Source: an uncultured Oscillibacter sp. (GTDB lineage: Bacteria > Bacillota > Clostridia > Oscillospirales > Oscillospiraceae). From it: DNA of 24,110 nt. Location of the stretch: the NCBI GenBank assembly GCA_910579435.1, contig CAJTVF010000041.1:1-24110 (forward strand). Reading direction: 5' to 3'. The notes under the pieces are model-generated. The model was given only the letters and a program-made list of their open reading frames with translations, made no database searches and was not told the origin of the DNA. Positions within the stretch are counted from its first letter, which is position 1. Every line of letters starts with the position of its first letter. Shown in pieces: positions 15,119 through 22,821 of this stretch. Made by a program: the position numbers and the translations under genes.

Positions 15119-16288
15119 ATGCGATACGATTTTGACCAGGTGGTGGACCGCAGCGGAAACCTCTCCGCCAAGTACGACGAGCGGGTCAAGAAGTTTGGCA
15201 CGGAGGATGTCATTCCTCTTTGGATTGCCGACATGGACTTCAAGACCGCCCAGCCCATCATCGACGCGCTTAGGCGGCGGGCAGAGGAGGGCATCTGGGG
15301 TTACACCGCCCGGCCCGGCAGCTATTTCGAGGCCGTCCGGGACTGGCAGAGCCGCCGGAACGGCTGGGCACCGGAGCCCGGCCTCATGAGCTTCTGCCTG
15401 GGAGTGGTCCAGACCCTCTCCGCCTGCGTGCAGCTCTACACCCCCCAGGGCGGCAGCGTCCTGATCCAGACGCCGGTGTACGGCGAGTTCTATGACATGA
15501 CGGAGTTTGCCGGGCGGCGGGTCATCGAAAACCAGCTGACGGAGCGGGACGGCCGGTGGACGGTGGACTGGGATGACTTCGAGGCCAAGCTCCGAGAGGC
15601 GGACCTGTTCCTCCTGTGCAGTCCCCATAACCCCTTGGGGCTCGTCTGGACCGAGGAGGAGCTCCGCCGGATGATGGAGCTGTGTCTGAAGCACCGGGTC
15701 CTGGTGGTCAGCGACGAGATCCACTCCGACCTGATTTTCCACGGGAAGAAGCACATTCCCACCGCCTCTCTCTCCCCGGAGATCGCCGCCAACGTCATCA
15801 CCGGCATCTCGGCCACCAAGACCTTCAACCTGGCGGGCCTCCAGGCCAGCACGGCGGTGTTCCCCAACCGGCACATGAAGGAGACCTTCGACCGCTTCTG
15901 GACAAACATGGACATCCACCGGAACAACGCCTTTTCCGTCACCGCCGTGGAGACGGCCTTCCGGGAGGGGGAGGAGTGGCTGGACCAGCTGCTGCCCTAT
16001 CTGTCGGATAACTTCGACTTCGTGGTGAACTACTGCAAACGGCACATCCCCAAAATCAAGACCTACGCCCCCGACGCCACCTACCTCATGTGGCTGGACT
16101 GCCGGGAGCTGGGCCTGAGCAGCCAGGAGCTCCACGACTTCATGATTCAAAAGGCCCGGCTGGGCCTGAACGACGGCTGCGCCTTCGGCAGGAGCCTGAA
16201 CGGCTACATGCGGCTCAACGCCGCCTGTCCCCGCAGCGTGCTGGAGCGGGCCCTCCACCAGCTGGAGGCCGCTGTCAATACCCTGTAA
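15119..16288 (+). CDS. PatB/MalY-family PLP-dependent C-S lyase (cystathionine beta-lyase-like)
   Basis: The 389-residue fold type I aminotransferase-like enzyme has the family signatures: MRYDFDQVVDR at the start, IPLWIADMDF (32-41), CSPHNPLG (167-174), SDEIHSDLIF (198-207) and the PLP lysine Lys234 in SATKTFNLAGLQ. PatB/MalY proteins split cystathionine, cysteine or cystine-type thiol amino acids into pyruvate, ammonia and a thiol or sulfide. The start at ATG 15119 with AAAGGA is preferred over ATG 14990, which lies upstream of the sigma-54 promoter. A symporter gene follows after 60 bases. With the cysteine desulfidase across the regulator it would form a sulfur amino-acid catabolic module; substrate preference is inferred. 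Confidence 0.88.
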   Translation: MRYDFDQVVDRSGNLSAKYDERVKKFGTEDVIPLWIADMDFKTAQPIIDALRRRAEEGIWGYTARPGSYFEAVRDWQSRRNGWAPEPGLMSFCLGVVQTLSACVQLYTPQGGSVLIQTPVYGEFYDMTEFAGRRVIENQLTERDGRWTVDWDDFEAKLREADLFLLCSPHNPLGLVWTEEELRRMMELCLKHRVLVVSDEIHSDLIFHGKKHIPTASLSPEIAANVITGISATKTFNLAGLQASTAVFPNRHMKETFDRFWTNMDIHRNNAFSVTAVETAFREGEEWLDQLLPYLSDNFDFVVNYCKRHIPKIKTYAPDATYLMWLDCRELGLSSQELHDFMIQKARLGLNDGCAFGRSLNGYMRLNAACPRSVLERALHQLEAAVNTL

Positions 16289-16348
16289 TTCCCTCCCGCC
16301 GGAGGTTTATAAAAAGATACCAAAGAAACGAGAAATGGAGATGTTATC

Positions 16349-17608
16349 ATGGCTACACAAACTGGAAAGCAATCCCTTTGGCAGCAGTATAAGACCCCCA
16401 TCCTCCTTCTTGGCGGCATCGCCATCGGCTCCCTCATCGGCGTCGTCTCCCCCGGCTTGGGCCAGACGCTGAAACCCGTGGGCGATATCTTTTTGAACCT
16501 GCTGTTCACCATTGTAGTACCCCTGGTCTTCGTGTCCATCACCTGCGCCGTGGGCAGCATGGCGAACATGAACCGGCTTGGGAAGAGCCTGGGCGGCACG
16601 GTGGCGACGTTCCTGGGCACCGGCGCGATCGCCGCCGCCTGCGTCCTGATCTGGGTCAACCTGTTCAGCCCCTCTGCCGGAACCAGCATCCAGCTGGGGG
16701 CCGCCGAGGTGGGCGAGGCCCAGACCGCCGCGCAGATGATTGTCGGCTCCCTGACCGTCAGCGATTTCCCGGAGCTGTGGAGCAAGTCCCACATGCTGCC
16801 CCTCATCATTTTCGCCATCATCACCGGCTTCTGCGTGGCCTCCTGCGGCGGGGAAAACAGCCCTGTGGGAAAGCTGCTGGCCAACCTGAATGACATCATC
16901 ATGAAATTCGTGGGCGTCATCATGACCATCGCCCCCCTCGGCCTGGGCGCTTACTTCGCCAATCTGGTAGGGGAGTTCGGCCCGCAGCTCCTCAGCGACT
17001 ACGGCCGCTCCATGGTGGTGTACTATCCCCTGTGCCTGCTGTACGTGGTCGTCTTCTTCCCCCTGTACGCCATGTTCGCCGGAGGGAAGACCGCCCTGCG
17101 CCGGATGCTGAAGCACATCTTCACCCCCGCCGTCACCGCCTTTGCCACCCAGAGCTCCGCCGCCACCCTGCCGGTGAACAAGGAGGCATGTGACAGCATC
17201 GGCGTGCCCAAGGACGTCAGCGACCTGGTGCTGCCCATGGGCTGCACCATGCACATGGACGGCTCCGTCCTCAGCTCCATCGTGAAGATTGCCTTCCTGT
17301 TCGGTATCTTCGACATGCCCTTCACCGGCGTGGGAACCTACGCCATGGCCATTGCCGTAGCCATCCTCAGCGCCTTTGTCCTCTCCGGGGCCCCGGGCGG
17401 CGGCCTGGTGGGGGAGATGCTGATTGTCAGCATGTTCGGTTTCCCCGCCGAGGCGTTCTCCCTGATTGCCACCCTGGGCTTCCTATTCGACCCCGCCGCC
17501 ACCTGCCTGAACGCCGCCGGAGACACCATTGCCTCCATGATCGTCACCCGGCTGGTAGAGGGAAAGAACTGGCTGGAGAAGAGAACAGCCGCCGGTGAGC
17601 GGAACTGA
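16349..17608 (+). CDS. dicarboxylate/amino acid:cation symporter (DAACS) family transporter
   Basis: The 419-residue membrane protein has the DAACS (glutamate transporter-like, TC 2.A.23) pattern: LNLLFTIVVPLVFVSI in an early helix, the serine-rich hairpin ATQSSAATLPV near residues 265-275, the substrate/sodium motif LPMGCTMHMDGSV near 295-307 (GATxNMDG in classical members, here with Cys and His), and a late loop LSGAPGGGLVGEML. The family includes transporters of glutamate, aspartate, serine/threonine and L-cystine. Sixty bases after the C-S lyase and probably on the same sigma-54 transcript, it likely imports the lyase substrate (cystine or another sulfur amino acid), which is an inference from context. 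GGAG lies about eight bases before the ATG. Confidence 0.9.
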   Translation: MATQTGKQSLWQQYKTPILLLGGIAIGSLIGVVSPGLGQTLKPVGDIFLNLLFTIVVPLVFVSITCAVGSMANMNRLGKSLGGTVATFLGTGAIAAACVLIWVNLFSPSAGTSIQLGAAEVGEAQTAAQMIVGSLTVSDFPELWSKSHMLPLIIFAIITGFCVASCGGENSPVGKLLANLNDIIMKFVGVIMTIAPLGLGAYFANLVGEFGPQLLSDYGRSMVVYYPLCLLYVVVFFPLYAMFAGGKTALRRMLKHIFTPAVTAFATQSSAATLPVNKEACDSIGVPKDVSDLVLPMGCTMHMDGSVLSSIVKIAFLFGIFDMPFTGVGTYAMAIAVAILSAFVLSGAPGGGLVGEMLIVSMFGFPAEAFSLIATLGFLFDPAATCLNAAGDTIASMIVTRLVEGKNWLEKRTAAGERN

Positions 17609-17647
17609 ACCACCTATCCCATTTAAACATCATACTTATATTTCTAA

Positions 17648-17806
17648 GGAAGCACTGATTTAATCAACGCGTGCAGATTTGCGCCGGAAATTTTTGCTGG
17701 CAAGGAAGAAAATTGCAGGAATCCTGGCAGATTTCAAGATTTTCTGACGCAGATCAGCGGAAATTTATGGCGTAAAGATGTGCGCGGGAATTAAATCAGT
17801 GCTTCC
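17648..17806. mobile_element. 159-bp MITE with IS5-type ends and CTAA target duplication
   Basis: Perfect 17-bp terminal inverted repeats GGAAGCACTGATTTAAT (17648-17664) and its complement (17790-17806). Similarity continues inward imperfectly (CGCG, CGCC, AAATTT, GCTG), so the whole element can fold on itself. CTAA is duplicated directly outside both ends (17644-17647, 17807-17810). A 4-bp YTAR duplication and GGAAG ends fit the IS5 subgroup of the IS5 family. No transposase frame is inside, so it would move in trans. Confidence 0.85.
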
Positions 17807-18267
17807 CTAAAGATGTTGTCAAGGGGGAACGTGAGATTTTGTCCATCGTTACATTTTTGCAATAGAGTTTGCTCTGTATCTTGACAAGTAGTTTTCCGTA
17901 TGTTAGGATAAAAACAGTTGAAGAGGTCTTTCCAGAGTCTTTTCACAGCAATTACTCGGACCACTCCTTTTGGAGTTAAGGCCATACGGACAGCCGGGTC
18001 CACTGCCGATTGGCAGCCTTGTGTTGCCTTATTGATTGAGTTAAAAGCTCAAATTTTATAAGTTGGTTACTTCATAACCGAAATGCGCTGTGTGCGCAGA
18101 CTTGTGAAACGGTCAATAAGAGTAGTAAAAGTAGTATTGCTATATAGACTCTGATCTCTCCGTCTTATCTGAACTCCTTCTTTCCCCGTTTTCCCTCATT
18201 CTTTGTATTGTTTCCCGGTTGCGGATATTGGGTAGAAAACGGAAGGCTCGAAGTTTATCAGATGATT

Positions 18268-18310
18268 ACCGCAAGCTGTGCAAAACGTGCAGCTTGCGGT
18301 TTTGTTTTTG
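18268..18310 (+). terminator. terminator-like hairpin in the polyamine operon leader (possible attenuator)
   Basis: ACCGCAAGCTG (18268-18278) pairs with CAGCTTGCGGT (18290-18300), extended inward by wobble pairs, and is followed by TTTGTTTTTG. It lies 33 bases before the speA start. TTGCGG at 18219-18224 could pair with the 5' arm (CCGCAA) and act as an antiterminator. Confidence 0.7.
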
Positions 18311-18342
18311 CCAACATTCAGGAAGAAGGAGTGGGAAAGAAA

Positions 18343-19803
18343 TTGAACAATCCTCAAGCGCATCCAAATCAAAGCCGTGCGCCCATTTATGAGGCGTTGG
18401 AAGCGTTCCGGCAAATGCGGGTGGTTCCATTCGACGTGCCGGGACACAAGCGAGGGCGGGGAAATCCCGAGCTAACCGCTTTCCTGGGTCAGCAGTGCGT
18501 GGGGGTGGATGTAAACAGCATGAAGCCCCTGGACAATCTCTGCCACCCGGTATCGGTGATCCGGGAGGCGGAAGAACTGGCGGCGGACGCCTTTGGCGCG
18601 GCCCAAGCTTTTCTCATGGTGGGCGGAACCACCAGCTCCGTACAGAGTATGGTACTGGCCACCTGCAAGCGTGGGGATGAAATCATCCTGCCTCGCAACG
18701 TCCATAAAAGCGTCATCAACGCACTGGTTCTGTGCGGCGCGGTTCCGGTGTATGTCAATCCGGAGGTGGATCAGCGCCTGGGCATCTCCCTGGGAATGCG
18801 GCGGAATCAGATTGCCAAAGCCATTGCCGAACATCCCAACGCCGTGGCTGTGCTGGTAAACAATCCGACCTATTACGGTGTTTGCAGCGACCTGCGGGCC
18901 ATTGTCCGAATGGCCCATGAAGCCGGGATGCGCTGTTTGGCCGACGAGGCCCATGGGACGCATTTCTATTTTGGCGGCGGGCTTCCGATGTCCGCTATGG
19001 CGGCAGGAGCGGATATGGCCTCGGTATCCATGCACAAGAGCGGCGGCAGTCTGACCCAGTCCAGCCTGCTGCTGGTGGGACCCGACGTTCATGCGGGGTA
19101 TGTCCGTCAAATCATCAATCTGACTCAGACCACTTCGGGCAGCTACCTCCTGATGTCCAGCCTGGACATCAGCCGCCGCAACCTGGCCCTGCGCGGCCGG
19201 AAGGTGTTTCACCAGGTGGCGGACATGGCCGAGTACGCCCGGCAGGAGATTAACATCGTGGGCGGCTACTATGCCTTTGGCCGAGAGCTGATGAACGGAG
19301 ACTCCATATTCGACTTTGATACCACCAAACTCAGCGTCCACACGTTGGACATTGGACTGGCGGGCATTGAGGTGTATGACATCCTGCGTGATGAGTATGA
19401 CATTCAAATCGAGTTTGGCGACATCGGCAACATTTTGGCCTATCTCTCGATAGGGGACAGGCCCCAGGAGGTGGAGCGGCTGGTCAGCGCCCTGGCTGAG
19501 ATACGCCGGCGCTATCAGAAGGACCGGACGGGCCTTCTGAGCCAGGAATATGTGGAGCCGGAGGTAGTGTCCAGCCCCCAGGAGGCGTTCTATGCGGAGA
19601 AGGTCAGCCTCCCTCTGGCGGAGGCAAAGGGCAGGGTGTGCAGCGAGTTTGTCATGTGCTACCCGCCGGGAATACCTCTGCTGGCTCCCGGAGAACGGGT
19701 CACTGCGGAAATATTGGAGCATATCCGCTACGCAAAGGACAAGGGATGCAGCATGACCGGGCCGGAGGACCCGGATTTGGAGTATCTGAATGTTCTGGTA
19801 TGA
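18343..19803 (+). CDS. speA: arginine decarboxylase (Orn/Lys/Arg decarboxylase family, fold type I)
   Basis: From TTG 18343 the product is 486 residues, close to the 490-residue Bacillus SpeA type. It shows PFDVPGHKRGRG (29-40), the DEAHG cofactor motif (201-205), and the PLP lysine Lys232 in SVSMHKSGGSLTQ. It removes CO2 from arginine to give agmatine; arginine rather than lysine or ornithine is inferred from the agmatinase gene downstream. The start is chosen because GAAGGAG (18326-18332) precedes TTG; GTG 18331 lies in that site, and an in-frame ATG at 18208 would force translation through the leader hairpin. First gene of a five-gene operon; the next gene begins 15 bases after its stop. 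Confidence 0.88.
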   Translation: MNNPQAHPNQSRAPIYEALEAFRQMRVVPFDVPGHKRGRGNPELTAFLGQQCVGVDVNSMKPLDNLCHPVSVIREAEELAADAFGAAQAFLMVGGTTSSVQSMVLATCKRGDEIILPRNVHKSVINALVLCGAVPVYVNPEVDQRLGISLGMRRNQIAKAIAEHPNAVAVLVNNPTYYGVCSDLRAIVRMAHEAGMRCLADEAHGTHFYFGGGLPMSAMAAGADMASVSMHKSGGSLTQSSLLLVGPDVHAGYVRQIINLTQTTSGSYLLMSSLDISRRNLALRGRKVFHQVADMAEYARQEINIVGGYYAFGRELMNGDSIFDFDTTKLSVHTLDIGLAGIEVYDILRDEYDIQIEFGDIGNILAYLSIGDRPQEVERLVSALAEIRRRYQKDRTGLLSQEYVEPEVVSSPQEAFYAEKVSLPLAEAKGRVCSEFVMCYPPGIPLLAPGERVTAEILEHIRYAKDKGCSMTGPEDPDLEYLNVLV

Positions 19804-19818
19804 TGAAAGGAGCAGCTT

Positions 19819-20673
19819 ATGGAAATGTGGTTCAGCGAATTCCATACGCCGGATGTGAAGCACAGCATCCGGGTCGACCGGCATCTTTACTCCAAACAGA
19901 GTGACTATCAACGCATCGACATTTTCGAGACGCCGGAGTTTGGCCGGGTGCTGACCCTGGACGGCAACGTGATGCTGACGGAGCGGGACGAATTCATCTA
20001 CGATGAGATGATCACCCATGTGCCCATGGCAGTGCATCCCGGCATCAAGGACATATTGGTCATCGGCGCGGGGGACGGCGGCGTGGTGCGGGAGCTGACC
20101 CGGTATGACCGGGTAGAGTGCATCGACTTGGTGGAGATGGACCCCCAGGTGGTGGAGGCCTGCCGGACCTATCTGCCCAGCAACGCCTGCCGGATGGACG
20201 ACCGGCGGGTACATATCCACTTTGAGAATGCGCTGAAATTTATCCGGCGGCGGGAGACGGCCTACGACCTCATCATCGTAGACTCCACCGATCCCTTCGG
20301 CCCCTCCGAGGGGCTGTTCACCCGGGAGTTTTACGGAAGCTGCCACAATGCGCTGCGCGATGATGGGATCATGGTCAACCAGCAGGGCAGCCCCTTCTAC
20401 GCCGAAGATGCCGAGGCCATGCAGCGCAGTCACAAGCGCATTGTCAACACCTTTCCAATCAGCCGGGTGTACCAGGCCCACATCCCCACTTATGCGGCGG
20501 GCTACTGGCTGTTCGGGTTTGCCAGCAAGAAATACCACCCAACCAACGATTTGGACACGGAGGCGTGGCGGAAGCTGAACCTGCACACGCGCTACTACAC
20601 CCCCAAGCTCCATATTGGCGCGTTCTGCCTGCCCGCATTTTTGGAGGAGATGCTGCGGGAGGTGGAGGAATAG
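19819..20673 (+). CDS. speE: spermidine synthase (polyamine aminopropyltransferase)
   Basis: The 284-residue enzyme transfers an aminopropyl group from decarboxylated S-adenosylmethionine to putrescine. The N-terminal beta domain (WFSEFHTPDVKHSIRV, FGRVLTLDGNVMLTERDEFIYDEM) and the nucleotide-binding GAGDGG (83-88), LVEMDPQVVEACR (104-116) and catalytic DSTDPFGPSEGLF (155-167) motifs are all present. The length is normal. AAAGGAG sits seven bases before the ATG. The adenosylmethionine decarboxylase that would make its substrate is not encoded in the window, although the two are often neighbours in Clostridia. Three bases separate its stop from the next gene. Confidence 0.95.
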   Translation: MEMWFSEFHTPDVKHSIRVDRHLYSKQSDYQRIDIFETPEFGRVLTLDGNVMLTERDEFIYDEMITHVPMAVHPGIKDILVIGAGDGGVVRELTRYDRVECIDLVEMDPQVVEACRTYLPSNACRMDDRRVHIHFENALKFIRRRETAYDLIIVDSTDPFGPSEGLFTREFYGSCHNALRDDGIMVNQQGSPFYAEDAEAMQRSHKRIVNTFPISRVYQAHIPTYAAGYWLFGFASKKYHPTNDLDTEAWRKLNLHTRYYTPKLHIGAFCLPAFLEEMLREVEE

Positions 20674-20676
20674 ACC

Positions 20677-21543
20677 ATGCTGAAACCAAATATCGAGAAT
20701 TTTGTCGGCTGTGACTGCAAATATGACCGGGCGCGAATCGTCCTCTATGGTGCGCCCTTCGACTCTACTACCAGTTTCCGGCCCGGCGCACGGTTTGGTC
20801 CCGCCGCTATGCGGCACGAGAGCTTCGGGCTGGAAACCTACAGTCCCTACCAGAATGCCGATTTAACGGACTGTGCTGTATTCGACAGCGGAGACATAGA
20901 ACTGTGCTTCGGCAGCGCGGAGACGGCACTGGCGGATATTGAAAACCGTGCCGCCGGTATATTGCGGGACGGGAAATTTCCTCTGCTGCTGGGTGGCGAG
21001 CATCTGGTCACACTGGGGGCGGTGCGGACGATGGTGAAGCAGTATCCGGACCTCCACATCGTCCATTTCGATGCCCACGCCGATCTGCGGGATGACTATC
21101 TGGGGGCAAAGCTGTCCCATGCCTGCGTCCTGCGGCGCTGTCATGAACTGCTGGGAGATGGATGTATCCACCAGTTTTGCATCCGCAGCGGAGAACGGGA
21201 TGAGTTCCAATTTGCCAAAGAACACACAGATCTGCATCTCTTTTCCTTTGACGGACTGGAAGAAACCGTTTCTGCCCTGCGAGAGCGGGAAACGCCCGTC
21301 TATCTCACCGTTGATCTGGATTGTCTGGACCCCTCCACCTTTCCCGGAACGGGTACGCCGGAGGCGGGCGGCGTTCGTTTTCTTCAGCTGCTGGCGGCCA
21401 TCCAGACGGTTTGCACCGCCCATGTGGTGGGAGCTGATGTCAACGAACTGGCCCCTATGCTGGACACCAGCGGCGTATCTACCGCCACTGCTTGTAAGGT
21501 ACTGCGGGAATTGATCCTCGCTTTATATAAAAACCAATTTTGA
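20677..21543 (+). CDS. speB: agmatinase (ureohydrolase family)
   Basis: The 288-residue enzyme hydrolyses agmatine to putrescine and urea at a dinuclear manganese site. The metal ligands are seen in GGEH (106-109), HFDAHADLRD (130-139, Asp132, His134 and Asp136) and VDLDCLDPS (212-220, Asp213 and Asp215); SFRPGARFGP near residue 33 is also typical. Length is normal for the family. The ATG at 20677 lies four bases after the speE stop, with GGTGGAGGAA inside the end of speE as ribosome-binding site, so the two are translationally close. Its position after speA and speE sets the route arginine, agmatine, putrescine. Confidence 0.94.
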   Translation: MLKPNIENFVGCDCKYDRARIVLYGAPFDSTTSFRPGARFGPAAMRHESFGLETYSPYQNADLTDCAVFDSGDIELCFGSAETALADIENRAAGILRDGKFPLLLGGEHLVTLGAVRTMVKQYPDLHIVHFDAHADLRDDYLGAKLSHACVLRRCHELLGDGCIHQFCIRSGERDEFQFAKEHTDLHLFSFDGLEETVSALRERETPVYLTVDLDCLDPSTFPGTGTPEAGGVRFLQLLAAIQTVCTAHVVGADVNELAPMLDTSGVSTATACKVLRELILALYKNQF

Positions 21544-21561
21544 TAAAGGAGATTACCCAAC

Positions 21562-22821
21562 ATGAGCAAAGTTCTTGTTATTGGCTGCGGCGGTGTCGCG
21601 TCCGTTGCTATCCACAAATGCTGTCAGGTCAGCGAGGTGTTTAGCGAACTGTGCATTGCCAGCCGCACGAAATCCAAGTGCGACAAGTTGGCCGCAGAGC
21701 TGGCGCCAAAGACCGCTACCAAAATCACCACCGCCCAGGTGGATGCGGATGATGTGCGGCAGGTCATTGACCTCATCCGCGCATACAAACCCGATCTGGT
21801 GATGAACATCGCCCTGCCCTATCAGGACCTGACCATTATGGATGCCTGTCTGGCCTGCGGGGTCAACTACATGGACACCGCAAACTACGAGCCGGAGGAC
21901 ACAGATGATCCGGAATGGCGGGCCATTTATGAAAAGCGGTGCAAGGAGGCAGGCTTCTCCGCCTACTTCGACTACAGTTGGCAGTGGGCCTACCGGAAGA
22001 AATTCGAGGAAGCGGGTCTGACGGCGTTGCTGGGCTGCGGCTTCGATCCCGGCGTGACCCAAGCCTACTGCGCCTATGCCAAGAAGCATGAGTTCGATGC
22101 CATTGACACCATAGACATTCTGGACTGCAACGGCGGCGACCACGGCTACGCCTTCGCCACCAACTTCAACCCGGAGGTCAATCTGCGGGAGGTTTCCGCT
22201 CCCGGAAGCTATTGGGAGGACGGACACTGGGTGGAAATCCCCCCTATGAGCATCAAGCGGGAATACGACTTCGACCAGGTGGGCCGCAAGGATATGTACC
22301 TGCTCCACCACGAGGAGATTGAGAGTCTGGCTCTGAATATTCCGGAGGTACAGCGCATCCGCTTCTTTATGACCTTTGGACAGAGCTACCTGGATCATAT
22401 GCGCTGCCTGGAGAATGTGGGGATGCTGTCCACCAGCCCGGTGGAATTTGAGGGACAGCAGATCGTACCGATCAAGTTTCTGAAAGCTCTGCTGCCCGAT
22501 CCGGCCAGCTTGGGTCCCCGGACAAAGGGAAAAACCAACATCGGCTGCATCTTTACCGGCAAGAAAGACGGTCAAGACAAGACCTATTACATCTACAATG
22601 TCTGCGACCACCAGGAGTGTTTCCGGGAGGTGGGCAGTCAGGCCATCAGCTATACCACCGGCGTACCCGCCATGTGCGGTGCGCTGATGCTGCTGACCGG
22701 GAAATGGAGCAAGCCGGGAGTCTACACGGTGGAGGAGTTCGATCCTGATCCCTTCCTGACTGCGCTGGATAAGTACGGTCTGCCCAGGAGCGAGAGCCGG
22801 ACGCCGGTCCTGGTGGATTGA
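21562..22821 (+). CDS. carboxynorspermidine/carboxyspermidine dehydrogenase (saccharopine dehydrogenase family)
   Basis: The 419-residue NADPH-dependent enzyme condenses aspartate semialdehyde with putrescine (giving carboxyspermidine) or diaminopropane (giving carboxynorspermidine). It begins with a Rossmann motif, VLVIGCGGVASVA (Gly8, Gly10 and Gly11), and has PDLVMNIALPYQDLTIMDACLACGVNYMDTANYE and GCGFDPGVTQAY, typical of this Lys1-like branch rather than true saccharopine dehydrogenases. AAAGGAG lies about nine bases before the ATG. The stop overlaps the next start by one base (TGATG), and the next gene encodes the matching decarboxylase, which settles the pathway. Because agmatinase supplies putrescine, spermidine is the likely end product. 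Confidence 0.9.
   Translation: MSKVLVIGCGGVASVAIHKCCQVSEVFSELCIASRTKSKCDKLAAELAPKTATKITTAQVDADDVRQVIDLIRAYKPDLVMNIALPYQDLTIMDACLACGVNYMDTANYEPEDTDDPEWRAIYEKRCKEAGFSAYFDYSWQWAYRKKFEEAGLTALLGCGFDPGVTQAYCAYAKKHEFDAIDTIDILDCNGGDHGYAFATNFNPEVNLREVSAPGSYWEDGHWVEIPPMSIKREYDFDQVGRKDMYLLHHEEIESLALNIPEVQRIRFFMTFGQSYLDHMRCLENVGMLSTSPVEFEGQQIVPIKFLKALLPDPASLGPRTKGKTNIGCIFTGKKDGQDKTYYIYNVCDHQECFREVGSQAISYTTGVPAMCGALMLLTGKWSKPGVYTVEEFDPDPFLTALDKYGLPRSESRTPVLVD

Larger units (their letters stand above)
17609..18342. other. long non-coding region before the polyamine operon
   Basis: This 734-base stretch is visibly richer in A+T than the genes around it. It contains a MITE (17648-17806), a small palindrome GGTTA-CTTCA-TAACC (18065-18079), a short hairpin TGCGC/GCGCA (18084-18098), and the leader hairpin at 18268-18310. 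A 70-codon minus-strand frame (17791-18003) runs into the MITE end and has no ribosome-binding site or recognisable domain. I find no clear -35/-10 for the polyamine operon, though TATATA at about 18141 is possible. Confidence 0.5.

Noticed and set aside
15098..16258. 386-codon frame on the minus strand
   Set aside because: Antisense shadow of the C-S lyase gene.
17791..18003. 70-codon minus-strand frame before the polyamine operon
   Set aside because: It begins at a non-ATG codon without a ribosome-binding site and ends inside the MITE repeat. A transposase remnant was considered but no motif supports it.
18472..20817. 781-codon frame on the minus strand
   Set aside because: Antisense to speA and speE, which are clear family members with intact motifs; no recognisable domain.
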